Shown one piece after another: positions 1 through 8,170 of a stretch of 64,000 bases of DNA. The stretch is from Rhodobiaceae bacterium (GTDB lineage: Bacteria > Pseudomonadota > Alphaproteobacteria > Rhizobiales > Tepidamorphaceae): assembly GCA_020637985.1 (NCBI GenBank), contig JACKJK010000008.1:1-64000 (forward strand). Reading direction: 5' to 3'. A program made the translations under genes and the position numbers. The stretch's first letter is position 1. The number at the start of each line of letters is the position of its first letter. The notes below the pieces were generated by a model that saw only the letters and a program-made list of their open reading frames with translations, was not told where the DNA came from and made no database searches.

Positions 1-209
1 TCGATGTCGTTTTCCAGGTACATGAGCTGGACGGCGAGATAGACGCGCTTGGCGGGGCTGTCGGCGATTTCCGGCGTCAGGATGTCCTTTTCGCGCAGGA
101 TCGCGGCTTCGCCCTCGATATATAGCTTGGTGCGGTGCTCACCATTGGTGACGACGGCGTTGCCGATGATGGTGCGTTCGCGGGGTTTGAGTTCAACCTT
201 GAGCACCAT
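1..209 (-). CDS. flbT: FlbT-like flagellar biosynthesis regulator, partial
   Basis: Only the first 69 or so codons lie in the window; the gene runs off the left edge. The protein starts MVLKVELKPRERTIIGNAVV and contains the AVQLMYLEND stretch, which matches the N-terminal half of FlbT. FlbT is an alphaproteobacterial post-transcriptional regulator that binds flagellin mRNA leader sequence and limits flagellin synthesis. The ATG at 209 is the only plausible start. It points to a flagellar locus just outside the window to the left. Family assignment is from remembered sequence pattern, not a search. Confidence 0.8.
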   Translation of the reverse strand, partial: MVLKVELKPRERTIIGNAVVTNGEHRTKLYIEGEAAILREKDILTPEIADSPAKRVYLAVQLMYLENDI

Positions 210-330
210 GGCTTTTCACCGGTTCTCGAAGATCCATCGGTTGAACCAGCATGGCGACGTATGGTTAACGTTTGGTTAACAAACGGCACCGGCGCGGCGG
301 TGACGCAAACACGAAAAGCCTTGGCGCACA

Positions 331-360
331 AAGAAAAGGCGGGGCCCGAAGGCCCCGCCC
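331..360 (-). terminator. Rho-independent terminator
   Basis: Read on the minus strand, a GC-rich stem GGCGGGGCC/GGCCCCGCC closed by a TTCG loop is followed by TTTTCTTT. It lies downstream of the DUF5615/DUF433 pair and upstream of flbT, so it should end the toxin-antitoxin transcript before the flagellar gene. Confidence 0.85.
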
Positions 361-425
361 AATGATCGATTGAACTGTTCCAAATTAGGACACACGCCAC
401 GCCGAAATCGATTTCAGAGGGCCTC

Positions 426-842
426 CTATGGGAAGTCATATATGCAGAGGACAACCTTTCCCGCATGTGCCGGGTCCGGGTCAACCTCGAGAATCTGGTT
501 TACGATGTCGCCGTGGTTTTCGATGCAGTCCAAAGCCCCCTTGAAATACGCCTCTTGATTCGCCCGACCAGAACCGGCGGGCAGGTTCAGGCAAACAAGA
601 CCTGTATGCAACGGCTGGCCAACATAGCAGGGCGCCTGGCTCGCGCTGCCGGATCTCGGTCGGAAATCGTCCGAGTTTCGAGTGACGAGCGTCCAGTCGC
701 CGTCGATGATCGCCTTCATGAGCTGGTGGTCTTTCCAGCCGGTCATGCCCCGACGCGTTACATGTGCGCTCTCCGGGTGGCCAGCCGCCACGGCCATCTC
801 CGCCAACACAACGGACAAGCACTCGTCGATCAGGAATTTCAA
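426..842 (-). CDS. DUF5615 family PIN-like toxin
   Basis: A 138-residue protein beginning MKFLIDECLS, with an acidic residue cluster at the end of the first strand and a later WTLVTRNSDDF segment. This is the signature of the DUF5615/Mut7-C-like PIN domain, usually the predicted nuclease toxin of a type II pair. The start codon is TTG at 842; no ATG or GTG is better placed. It follows the DUF433 gene by 16 bases in the same direction, as in other DUF433/DUF5615 modules. The nuclease role is from family knowledge; catalysis here is inference. Confidence 0.75.
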   Translation of the reverse strand: MKFLIDECLSVVLAEMAVAAGHPESAHVTRRGMTGWKDHQLMKAIIDGDWTLVTRNSDDFRPRSGSASQAPCYVGQPLHTGLVCLNLPAGSGRANQEAYFKGALDCIENHGDIVNQILEVDPDPAHAGKVVLCIYDFP

Positions 843-858
843 GAGTGCTTGACCCGGT

Positions 859-1524
859 TTAAGCCACGTCCGTCAAGTCGACGGTTTTCTCGCAGAAGAG
901 ACGACGGCAACTGGAGCCCGCACGAGGTCGCCCCGTCCGCGGATGTGCCTTGGCGTAAAGCACTGCGGCTTCGACGTCTTTACGGCTTAGAGCCGGGAAA
1001 TCCTCCAAAGTGATCTCCAGGCCGTCCGAGGAAAGCGCATCAGCAATTTCATGGACGCTGATCCGTGTTCCGCGCACAATGGGAATGCCGCCTCTGACCT
1101 CCGGATCTTCAACGATGCGGCGGAGTGCATCGGCCCACTTGTTCAGTCCTGCCATTGCCGCGCTCACTGGATCGCCCAACGAGATCATGACACAGCCGCT
1201 TTCAAATCGAAGCAGCTTCGCATGCTCAGGTTCATCGCGCAGACGAGGCCAATTTTCCTTGGCGAATTTTTCGATCATTCGCATGGCCTCTAACCTCATG
1301 CCCTTGCTCAACTTGGTGCCGTCCGATGCCCCGAAACTCACCATAGGCACCGCGAAAGCGCGGATCGCACGGCGTGTTCCTACTTTGACGCACACTGACT
1401 TGGGCAGCACGGCATCATCGATCAGGCGATTGATCTGACGTGCTGAAACCCCGGTCGCCACAGCGGCCTCGTTGATCAGAATCGCTTTGCTGGGGGCAAT
1501 CTCTGTGACGGTTGAGGTCGGCAA
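859..1524 (-). CDS. DUF433 domain antitoxin
   Basis: A 221-residue protein. Residues 15-50 look like a MerR/winged helix-turn-helix (INEAAVATGVSARQINRLID). The DUF433 core is near residues 135-195, with GGIPIVRGTRISVHEIAD and a closing AKAHPRTGRPR. The start is TTG at 1524, supported by GAGGAG six bases upstream. DUF433 proteins typically pair with DUF5615 toxins and act as antitoxin and autorepressor. The C-terminal tail after GRPR is longer than I would expect. Both genes of the pair use TTG, which may keep their expression low. Confidence 0.75.
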   Translation of the reverse strand: MPTSTVTEIAPSKAILINEAAVATGVSARQINRLIDDAVLPKSVCVKVGTRRAIRAFAVPMVSFGASDGTKLSKGMRLEAMRMIEKFAKENWPRLRDEPEHAKLLRFESGCVMISLGDPVSAAMAGLNKWADALRRIVEDPEVRGGIPIVRGTRISVHEIADALSSDGLEITLEDFPALSRKDVEAAVLYAKAHPRTGRPRAGSSCRRLFCEKTVDLTDVA

Positions 1525-1754
1525 TTAAATCTCCTCAAAAACGCATCCGACTTTCGGATGGATATAATGTAGACTACGCAGAACCGCACTTCAACGCATT
1601 CCTCCTGATTCCCCGCGCTGCCCCCCCCCGGATCTCTTTCCTTCACACATTGAACGGTGCCTAGCTTTGTGGCCGTTTGCTTCCGCAATTTTTGTGACAA
1701 GCAGGCCGTGATGGGCAAAGCCAATTTCGGCGTCGACTTGATAGGTGTCGTCGA

Positions 1755-3011
1755 TCATCGAGCGGGGCCATCCGACCATTTCCGGGTCAGCATGCGCATA
1801 TGGTCTTCCATATCGTCATGGGTCTCTGCCGGGGATGGGTTCGTGTTGCTGCCGCGCCTGATCAGGATCACCCAATCCAGCAGACATCCAAGGGCCTGAT
1901 ACATCACAGCCCATCGGGGGAAGGGTTTGCCTCTTTGCCATTGTCGCAGGCCGAGTGCGCGCCAGCCCTGGTAGACGGCCTTCAGGAGCGCGCGCTTGTT
2001 GAGACCCTCGTTGCGCATTGTCCGCACGGCGATGTGGCCATCGGTGAGCTGCATGCGTTTCGGCAAATCGCCATTGATGAGCAGGGCCATCATCAGCGCG
2101 GTCTGGTCTTCCGGAATGCTGCGGAAGCGGGCGATATCGAGCAGCCCGTCGTCGCCAAAGACAGACGCTTTCCCGCTCGCTGCGGTATGATCTCGATCTA
2201 GATCTCGATCTAGATCGTGATTGGGATCATGTGGTCTTGGCGCCTCCAGCCCGTTCGTTTCGCTCGCGCCGTAGGGCCGGTGGTACTGCCGGTGGTGCTG
2301 CCGGCAGCAATGCCGGCGATCGAGCTCGGATTGCAGAAGCAGCTGATCGCGTAGCTGACACAGGTGCTGGAAACGCTCTGCTTCCTCGCGGTCTCTTGGT
2401 CCGATGATGCGGACGCGCTCACCAGGCTCGATGACGATGTCTTCGTGATGCGGGAAGCGCTCGGGTTCCGGCTCGCCCTTTGCCGCGGCAGCTTCGTACT
2501 CGCTGCGGATAGAATCGCGGATGTTCCGCCAGATCTCATGCTCGGCTTCCAGACACAGCCGTTCCTGCTCCATGGCGGCCTTGATTGTTTGCAGGATGTC
2601 GCTTTGCGCCCGCGCATTGCCTTTCAGGGCAGAGGCGAGCTGCGCGCGGATAACCGCTTCAATCGCATCCATGTCGGTGACCACACCGCCCTCGCGCACA
2701 CTGATTGGACGGCGCACCTGTCGCAGGAAGAGTTCATGGAAGAGGGAGAGTGCCGTGGAGGGCTCAACGGCTTGCTTCTTCCGCGGTCTGCCATTCGGAT
2801 TGCCCGACTGGCCGGTCTGGAAACGCGTGTTGATCGGCGGGGACTTGTAGCCGATGGGTTTGGCAGGGACCTCGACACGTGTTGGGTCCGCAAACTGCGG
2901 ACGATTGCCGAAGACGAGCTCATTGCGGATCTCGCGGATCTGCTCGCTCGACAAACGACCGCCCTCGGGGCGGCTTGTTGCGGCAGGCTTGCGGTCCTCC
3001 CGATCGCTCAT
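1755..3011 (-). CDS. DUF5681 domain protein
   Basis: A 418-residue protein. The segment at about residues 55-79 (FQTGQSGNPNGRPRKKQ) is the DUF5681 signature. The family is common beside terminase and ParB-methylase genes in prophages and genomic islands and has no established biochemical function. The middle is charged and contains an R/H/Q-rich stretch followed by a DLDRDLDRDH repeat, encoded by a short direct repeat of GATCTCGATCTA near 2190-2217. It overlaps the upstream methylase by ATGA, so the two are probably cotranslated. No other phage gene was found next to it. Confidence 0.75.
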   Translation of the reverse strand: MSDREDRKPAATSRPEGGRLSSEQIREIRNELVFGNRPQFADPTRVEVPAKPIGYKSPPINTRFQTGQSGNPNGRPRKKQAVEPSTALSLFHELFLRQVRRPISVREGGVVTDMDAIEAVIRAQLASALKGNARAQSDILQTIKAAMEQERLCLEAEHEIWRNIRDSIRSEYEAAAAKGEPEPERFPHHEDIVIEPGERVRIIGPRDREEAERFQHLCQLRDQLLLQSELDRRHCCRQHHRQYHRPYGASETNGLEAPRPHDPNHDLDRDLDRDHTAASGKASVFGDDGLLDIARFRSIPEDQTALMMALLINGDLPKRMQLTDGHIAVRTMRNEGLNKRALLKAVYQGWRALGLRQWQRGKPFPRWAVMYQALGCLLDWVILIRRGSNTNPSPAETHDDMEDHMRMLTRKWSDGPAR

Positions 3012-4696
3012 GTGCCCCTCCGCATCCAGGGCGATCGATGCTGTGCGGAGTTTCGCCCCTCGGCCAAGCTCTTCCCGGCCGGTGCGGAGGCCTCGGCAGG
3101 AGCCTCGAGAGGCGTCTCAGCAGCTGCACACCGTAGTGGACGGTTTGTCGCCGCTCCACGACTTTCGCCCGCGGCAGCGCCATCGCGCTGTGAGGCCGGG
3201 TCCGCTACCAGCCGCTGGTCTGCGACCTCCTCGAAGGTTCCGCTGTCTGCATGCAGCGCCTGCTTGCCCGTGAAGGCCTGCCAGCGGCGGATGATCGTGT
3301 CGCAATAGGCGGGATCGATCTCGATCACGCGTGCAATCCGTCCGCAGCGCTCCGCGGCGACAAGTGTCGAGCCGGAGCCGCCGAAGATGTCGAGGACGAT
3401 CTCGCCGCGATGGCTGCAATCCTTGATCGCGTCCTCGATCAGGGCGACCGGCTTGACGGTCGGGTGCATGGCAAGCTGGACCATGCGATCGCGTCCTGTC
3501 GCATTGATCCCGGCATAGTCCCAGACATTGGTGCGATAGCGGCCGGTATCTCCGAGGCCGAAGGTATTGGTGTGTGGTGCAGAGCCCGTCTTGAAGACGA
3601 AGACGAGCTCGTGCTTGGAGCGATAGAAGGTTCCCATGCCGCCATTGGTCTTGTTCCATACGCACAGGTTCTTCAGTTCCGTAAAGACGGAATTGCCGGC
3701 GGCCAGAACCTCGCCCATGTGGCGCCAGTCCATGCACACGAAGGCGATCGCTCCGTCGCGCATGCTGCGGGCTGCATTGCCAAGCGTCGTGGTGAGGAAC
3801 GCAGTGAAGGCGTCGGCGCTCATCTCCCCGGAGGCTTCGGCGAAGTCGTGGTGGCGGACACTTCCAAGGCCGCAGACATGGCCGTCGATGGGCACGTTGT
3901 AGGGCGGGTCGGTGAACACGAGATCGGCAGTTGCATGCCGACCTGATGCATCTGTCATCAACCGATCGAGATCGGCTTCGGACTTTGCGTCCCCGCACAA
4001 CAGGCAGTGGCGCCCGAGATGCCAGAGATCGCCGGCCCGCGACACGGTCGTGTCGGCCATTGGTGGCACGAGATCTGCGTCGTCGGCGGTCTCGGATACC
4101 ACGGACGATGCCTTGGCTTGTCCGACCGTCAGATCGATCTCGGCGGCTGAGAAGCCGGTCAGGCTGATATCGAAGTCCAGATCGATGAGCGCTTCCAACT
4201 CGCCTGCGAGAATCTCCATGTCCCAGCCGGCATTCAGGGCGAGTTTGTTGTCAGCAAGGACATAGGCGCGTAGTTCATCTGCCGTGAGATGGGCAAGTTG
4301 GAGTGTCGGAACCTGATCGAGCCCGAGCAGCCTGGCCGCTTCCACCCGTCCGTGGCCTGCGATTATGACGCCTTCTGCGCTGATCAGCACCGGATTGGTG
4401 AACCCGAAGCGGGTGATGCTGTCGGCGATCTGGCGGATATGTTTCTTCGTATGGGTGCGTGCATTGCGCCCATAGGGCTTGAGAGCCTCAATCGCGTGCC
4501 ATTCGATGTTGGGGTGGTTGGCCGGTGGGCGCGGCGACACCTCGCCATCGGGAGACGTTCGCTGGGAACGTGCCCCGCCAGGCTGGATACATTCACGACG
4601 AGCTGTCGCATCGTCCGGAGCGTTGCGATCAGTCTGCGCGTCGACGCGCGGCTCGCCCGCAGGTGATGCTGGTGGTGAGAACTTGGACTTGGTCAT
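3008..4696 (-). CDS. ParB-domain DNA methyltransferase
   Basis: A 562-residue protein with an N-terminal ParB/Srx-like domain (about residues 65-165, GHGRVEA at 114-120) and a C-terminal DNA methyltransferase domain. The catalytic DPPY is at 263-266 and precedes the AdoMet-binding FGGSGST at 438-444, the beta-class order, consistent with N6-adenine or N4-cytosine methylation. The start at 4696 is chosen because GAGG lies seven bases upstream; an in-frame start at 4801 lacks such a site. This architecture is frequent in prophages and integrative elements, where it protects or marks DNA. No restriction enzyme is adjacent, so it looks like an orphan methylase. Confidence 0.88.
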   Translation of the reverse strand: MTKSKFSPPASPAGEPRVDAQTDRNAPDDATARRECIQPGGARSQRTSPDGEVSPRPPANHPNIEWHAIEALKPYGRNARTHTKKHIRQIADSITRFGFTNPVLISAEGVIIAGHGRVEAARLLGLDQVPTLQLAHLTADELRAYVLADNKLALNAGWDMEILAGELEALIDLDFDISLTGFSAAEIDLTVGQAKASSVVSETADDADLVPPMADTTVSRAGDLWHLGRHCLLCGDAKSEADLDRLMTDASGRHATADLVFTDPPYNVPIDGHVCGLGSVRHHDFAEASGEMSADAFTAFLTTTLGNAARSMRDGAIAFVCMDWRHMGEVLAAGNSVFTELKNLCVWNKTNGGMGTFYRSKHELVFVFKTGSAPHTNTFGLGDTGRYRTNVWDYAGINATGRDRMVQLAMHPTVKPVALIEDAIKDCSHRGEIVLDIFGGSGSTLVAAERCGRIARVIEIDPAYCDTIIRRWQAFTGKQALHADSGTFEEVADQRLVADPASQRDGAAAGESRGAATNRPLRCAAAETPLEAPAEASAPAGKSLAEGRNSAQHRSPWMRRGT

Positions 4697-5035
4697 AGGG
4701 GAACCTCTTCGCTTGATCGTCCGATTTGGCCACGTCGCGACCGCACGCTCGGTGGTTTGGTTTGAGCTGCCTCGAGCAACGCAACAAAGCGGAGGCAACA
4801 AGTCTGGCGAAACCGACTCAACGCGGTCACTTCAGGACGCTGCCTCCAACCAGTGGCGGAACGGGTTAACGCGAGGCCGAAACGCCGATCTGTTCCCCGC
4901 TATTCCACGCCGGCCGGGGGAAAAGCCCGGCAATTGCCCCTCGGCCCTTGCGATTGCTCCGATCAGCACGTGCTGGAAACGATCCCCGTGAGTCGTTCGG
5001 CGTCGGCAGTCGACCACGACGGCAGGAGGAAGTTC

Positions 5036-5120
5036 AGGGTGCCAAATGGCACCTGGCGCCACATGGCGCCGGGAACCAAACTGCACCGAGTGCCAGATGG
5101 TACCGAGTGCCAGATGCCGG
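5036..5120. repeat. Five degenerate 17-bp tandem repeats
   Basis: Units at 5036, 5053, 5070, 5087 and 5104 align to a consensus CGGGTGCCAAATGGCAC with substitutions in every unit. Most units contain an imperfect GTGCC...GGCAC dyad, so each could form a small hairpin or bind a dimeric protein. Function unknown. Confidence 0.75.
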
Positions 5121-5274
5121 GGGTCTGCGATGCCCGGAGGAATCAGCATTCGCAAATCGGTCGACTATTGGCGCAATGGCAGAGCCGGAGCGTCACACGC
5201 GAGCGGTCTATCCGCTGCCATTGCGCTGGCTATTGGGTTGACTGCTTCGCCATAGCAAGCGATGACCGCCCCAC

Positions 5275-5371
5275 GGGTGAGGGCGAACCATTCGCCCGGG
5301 CAACCGGGCGGCCGCTCGACGGTGTAGCCGCTGGCAGCCGAGAGGGGACCGCGGCCCTCCGTCCTCACCCT
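5275..5371 (+). repeat. Dispersed structured repeat, copy A
   Basis: The core 5285-5371 matches 6326-6414 with two substitutions and a two-base insertion. It contains a perfect stem CGCCCGG/CCGGGCG closed by a GCAA (GNRA) tetraloop, and an outer stem GGGTGAGG (5275-5282) with CCTCACCC (5363-5370). The GNRA cap suggests that RNA structure matters. It could be a rhizobial-type intergenic repeat or a small RNA. Strand is inferred from the tetraloop. Confidence 0.75.
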
Positions 5372-5399
5372 GGTTTCCGTGCGAACGCAGTGAAGGCAC

Positions 5400-5455
5400 T
5401 TCGGTGACACCGGTTCGGTGACACCGGCTCGGTGCGACCGCTTCGGTGGCACGGT
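5400..5455. repeat. Four 14-bp tandem repeats
   Basis: The unit TTCGGTGACACCGG occurs twice exactly (5400-5413, 5414-5427) and twice with changes (5428-5441, 5442-5455). Each of the first two units contains the dyad CGGTG-A-CACCG. It lies just upstream of the ParDE module's 3' end. Function unknown. Confidence 0.75.
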
Positions 5456-5602
5456 CGCGGCCTACTGTCGGCTGTCAAACAAGTCCCAGCCAAACCAGCC
5501 GTCCGCGTCCGCCGTCAGGATAAAATACCGGTTCGGGTGACTTCGCCGCCGCATATTGCTGCCCACCCGAATACCCACCAGACGCTTGGCGGGAATACGC
5601 TC

Positions 5603-5896
5603 TCAAACTGGCGCAGAAACCCAGTCTTCGTGACTGAGGCGAATGCGAACAATCAGCACCCCGCCGCCATCCTCGATCAGATAGACAATGAGATGCGTCT
5701 TGTGCGGATGCACGCGAACGGGCGGTGAGATTTCTGCGCACTCACGGGCGATCTCGGGTGAAGCTGCGATGAGGTCGAAGACTTTCCCTAGCTCCCGGAA
5801 ATAACGCTCAGCCTGCGCCGGCCCGAACAGGGCGGCTCCCTGTCGGAAGATGCCAATGAGATCGTCTTCCGCGGCGCGGGTGAGCCGATACCTCAC
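5603..5896 (-). CDS. parE: ParE-family toxin (RelE/ParE superfamily)
   Basis: A 97-residue protein of the usual ParE length. It begins MRYRLTRAAEDDLIGIF, has the ERYFRELGKVFDLIAASP helix, and ends with VLIVRIRLSHEDW, all typical of the family. ParE toxins usually poison DNA gyrase. The start is GTG at 5896, two bases after the parD stop, which suggests translational coupling to the antitoxin gene. Confidence 0.88.
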   Translation of the reverse strand: MRYRLTRAAEDDLIGIFRQGAALFGPAQAERYFRELGKVFDLIAASPEIARECAEISPPVRVHPHKTHLIVYLIEDGGGVLIVRIRLSHEDWVSAPV

Positions 5897-5898
5897 AG

Positions 5899-6150
5899 TC
5901 AGCTGCGCGTCCTGCCCGATAGGCCAGTCTTGGCTGCCTGCAGCAACGCGTCCATCGAACGCGAGCCGGGACCGCTTGCAAGTCCCTCATCTACCAGCGC
6001 TTGCATGGCCGCGATTTTACCGGCGCGTTCCTGGTCTCTGCGGATCAGATCGCGCACATAATCGCTGACGTTGGCATACCGCCCGGACACTGCTTGGGCC
6101 GCAACCCATTCCTTCATCGGGTCGGGAAGCGAGACATTCATCGTCGCCAT
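5899..6150 (-). CDS. parD: ParD-family antitoxin
   Basis: An 83-residue protein beginning MATMNVSLPDPMKEWV, with a ribbon-helix-helix N-terminus (YANVSDYVRDLIRRD) and a C-terminal toxin-binding tail, as in type II ParD/CopG antitoxins. The start at 6150 is chosen over an in-frame ATG at 6189 because AGGAGG lies five bases upstream. It probably represses its own promoter through the dyad at 6183-6199. Confidence 0.88.
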   Translation of the reverse strand: MATMNVSLPDPMKEWVAAQAVSGRYANVSDYVRDLIRRDQERAGKIAAMQALVDEGLASGPGSRSMDALLQAAKTGLSGRTRS

Positions 6151-6182
6151 GGCGAACCTCCTGGTTGCGCCATTGTCGGAAA

Positions 6183-6199
6183 TTGGCAAAGTTTGTCAA
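6183..6199 (-). promoter_or_regulatory. parDE promoter and operator
   Basis: The minus strand reads TTGACAAACTTTGCCAA, a dyad with one mismatched pair. Its TTGACA is a consensus -35 box, with GACAAT sixteen bases downstream as a plausible -10. An operator overlapping the -35 fits autoregulation by the ParD/ParE complex. Confidence 0.7.
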
Positions 6200-6321
6200 C
6201 GCTCCGATGTGTAACTATGACCCGCCCGCAGCGCAACGAACCGCCCGCGCACGCCCATGCGCACACCGTGCATGGGACTTGAGCGTTCCGCCGCCGCAAG
6301 CTATGTCGGCTTCAAGGGTGC

Positions 6322-6414
6322 GGGTGAACCATTCGCCCGGGCAACCGGGCGGCCGCTCGACGGTGTAGCCTCTGGCAGCCGAGAGGGGACCATGCGGCCC
6401 TCCGTTCTCACCCT
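6322..6414 (+). repeat. Dispersed structured repeat, copy B
   Basis: Same element as 5275-5371, in direct orientation and 1041 bp away. The GCAA-capped CGCCCGG/CCGGGCG stem is identical. The outer stem is kept in a shifted register (GGGTGA at 6322-6327 with TCACCC at 6407-6412). The two copies bracket parDE. Confidence 0.75.
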
Positions 6415-6618
6415 CCCTTTCCCTCGAGACCGTTCCTGCAGCCGCGGCCATGCCGGTCGCGCTCTTGGCCGCGTTTGGGTGAATGCCCGACGGCGAATGC
6501 CACTTGTGTTCCCGGTCCGGCTGCGCGGCCGAGCGCTATTCGATCATCGATCGACACGGCTGGAAACGGCGCGACGCGGGTCGCTGTTCGAACGAAACGC
6601 AATCCCAGGTGGCCGACT

Positions 6619-6780
6619 GACAACGTGATTCTGCAAACTGGCACGATATCAACACGATCCGGCAAAGCGATCCCAAGACCCGGCAATCCGATCCCGCAAA
6701 TCGGTACTAGGATCCCACAAACCGGCAATCCAATCCCGCGTGACGACAACGCGATCCCGCGAAGCGACAATCGAATTCCC
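6619..6780. repeat. 21-bp degenerate tandem array (about 7.7 units)
   Basis: Units begin at 6619, 6640, 6661, 6682, 6703, 6724, 6745 and 6766. The shared core is GGCAAnnCGATCCCGCAAA with variation. Because 21 is a multiple of three, the plus strand can be read as seven-residue repeats (GNPIPQI, GTRIPQT, GNPIPRD), but no ribosome-binding site supports translation. Iteron-like binding sites are an alternative. Confidence 0.75.
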
Positions 6781-7221
6781 TGATTTCTGCGCAGCAAGGA
6801 GCTGTGCTGCTCCATGCCGTAGAGATGATTCCGCTAAAGGTCTGAAACAGCGCGATAATATACCTCAAGTTCAGGAACGGCACCCGAAAACGCGGTCTGC
6901 ACGTTCTGGCCGACAACAGGGAATAACAGGAGACTGGTTCGCTCCCACCTGCCAACACAGCCACCCAGTCCGGGCATTTGCGGCCCTGAACGGGGCCTCC
7001 CGCAAAGCTGCCGACATTTCATGGGTTTGCGCGGACGCGGAGACGGGCGGGGTCATTCTCCGCCCTCACTTCCAGCGCAATTCTCCGCTTTCCCCGCACC
7101 ATTTCTCTGCTGGGTCATTCCGGAATCATGGCTCGCGTCACATACACTGACGTGGACGCGGCCGCCGTCATAGACAACTTCCTGCGACGCATTCATGCGA
7201 CGCAGCGGCATGCGTGCCGGT

Positions 7222-7356
7222 ATGCCGACCGAGATGACTGCCAGGCTGCAGGCACTGGAGCGCGAGAACCGCGAACTGCGGCAGGCCAACCAGATTCCAC
7301 TCAAGGCGTCTGCGTATTTTGCTCAGGCGGAACTCGACCGCTCAATGAAGCGATGA
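7222..7356 (+). pseudogene. IS3-family OrfA C-terminal remnant
   Basis: The stretch encodes LQALERENRELRQANQI followed by ASAYFAQAELDR, the leucine-zipper end of an IS3-group OrfA. The helix-turn-helix half and all of OrfB are missing, so this is a decayed fragment. It marks an old insertion at the edge of the accessory zone. Confidence 0.75.
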
Positions 7357-7459
7357 CCACCGTCAGTGATGAGTATCGCGAGGAGTATGGGGCCGCCCCG
7401 AGGACGGGCCGGATGTTCGCTTTCGTCGCCCGCAGCGCCAGGCCGATATGCCAGCTCGA

Positions 7460-8170
7460 TCAGGAGGCGATGCCCAGATAGCTCTTCCTGACGTTGGGAT
7501 TGTCGCGCAGGCTCTCGGCTGTTCCCTCGAGCGCGATCCGTCCCGTTTCCATGACGTATCCGCGCTGGGCAAGCCCAAGTGCCAGCCTGGCGTTCTGCTC
7601 CACAAGGATGATCGTCCGGCCGCCGACATGAATCTCGCGGATGATCCTGGCGATCTGCTGGCACATCACGGGCGACAGGCCGAGCGAAGGCTCGTCCATG
7701 AGGATGATACGCGGCGCGGACATCAGCGCCCGCCCCATCGCGACCATCTGCTGTTGTCCCCCGCTGAGCGATCCCGCCATCTGGGACGAGCGTTCCCTGA
7801 GCACCGGGAAATACCCGAACACCATCTCCAGATCGCGTGTGACACCGGCCTTGTCGCTGCGCTGGAATGCGCCCAGCTCGAGATTGTCGGCAACCGACAT
7901 GTGCGGAAACAAGCGCCTTCCTTCGGGAACATGCGCGATGCCCAGCGCGTTGATCTTTTCGGGAGCCAGACCGGCGATGTTGCGGCCATCGAGCAGGATC
8001 TCGCCGACCGCCGGGACCGATAGCCCCGAGATGGTGCGCAGAAGGGTTGTCTTGCCGGCACCATTGGTGCCGATCAAGGTGACGATTTCCCCATCGTGCA
8101 CCTCCAGGGACGCATCGCGGACGGCCGTGATCTCGCCGTAACGCACCGTGACCGAGGATAGCTTAAGCAA
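7460..8170 (-). CDS. livF: Branched-chain amino acid ABC transporter ATPase LivF
   Basis: An ATP-binding subunit of about 236 residues with Walker A GTNGAGKTT, signature LSGGQQQ and Walker B IILMDEP. HVPEGRRLFPHMSV and the C-terminal SYLG are typical of LivF. I favour a TTG start at 8170, because GGAGG ends six bases upstream and the gene then overlaps livG by eight bases; an in-frame start at 8188 is possible. It is the last gene of the five-gene liv operon and energises uptake with LivG. Confidence 0.93.
   Translation of the reverse strand: MLKLSSVTVRYGEITAVRDASLEVHDGEIVTLIGTNGAGKTTLLRTISGLSVPAVGEILLDGRNIAGLAPEKINALGIAHVPEGRRLFPHMSVADNLELGAFQRSDKAGVTRDLEMVFGYFPVLRERSSQMAGSLSGGQQQMVAMGRALMSAPRIILMDEPSLGLSPVMCQQIARIIREIHVGGRTIILVEQNARLALGLAQRGYVMETGRIALEGTAESLRDNPNVRKSYLGIAS

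Larger units (their letters stand above)
4697..5602. other. 906-bp non-coding, repeat-bearing interval
   Basis: No convincing gene. Possible reading frames here lack family resemblance and ribosome-binding sites. The interval holds a 17-bp tandem array, one copy of an 87-bp dispersed repeat and a 14-bp tandem array, each listed separately. Confidence 0.6.
6151..7459. other. 1.3-kb interval without intact genes
   Basis: It holds the parDE promoter, the second copy of the 87-bp repeat, a 21-bp tandem array and an IS3 orfA remnant. The stretch 6790-7200 shows nothing recognisable. Confidence 0.6.

Noticed and set aside
4832..5155. Minus-strand frame of 107 codons
   Set aside because: It mainly reads through the 17-bp tandem repeats and has no ribosome-binding site or family resemblance.
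5165..6451. Similar minus-strand frames in the two 87-bp repeats (shared GYTVERPPGCPGEWF)
   Set aside because: The likeness comes from the nucleotide repeat itself; the frames have different ends and no ribosome-binding sites. A relic coding origin cannot be excluded.
6408..6815. Minus-strand frame of 135 codons with GIxLP-like repeats
   Set aside because: The repeats follow from the 21-bp DNA array; no start site support.
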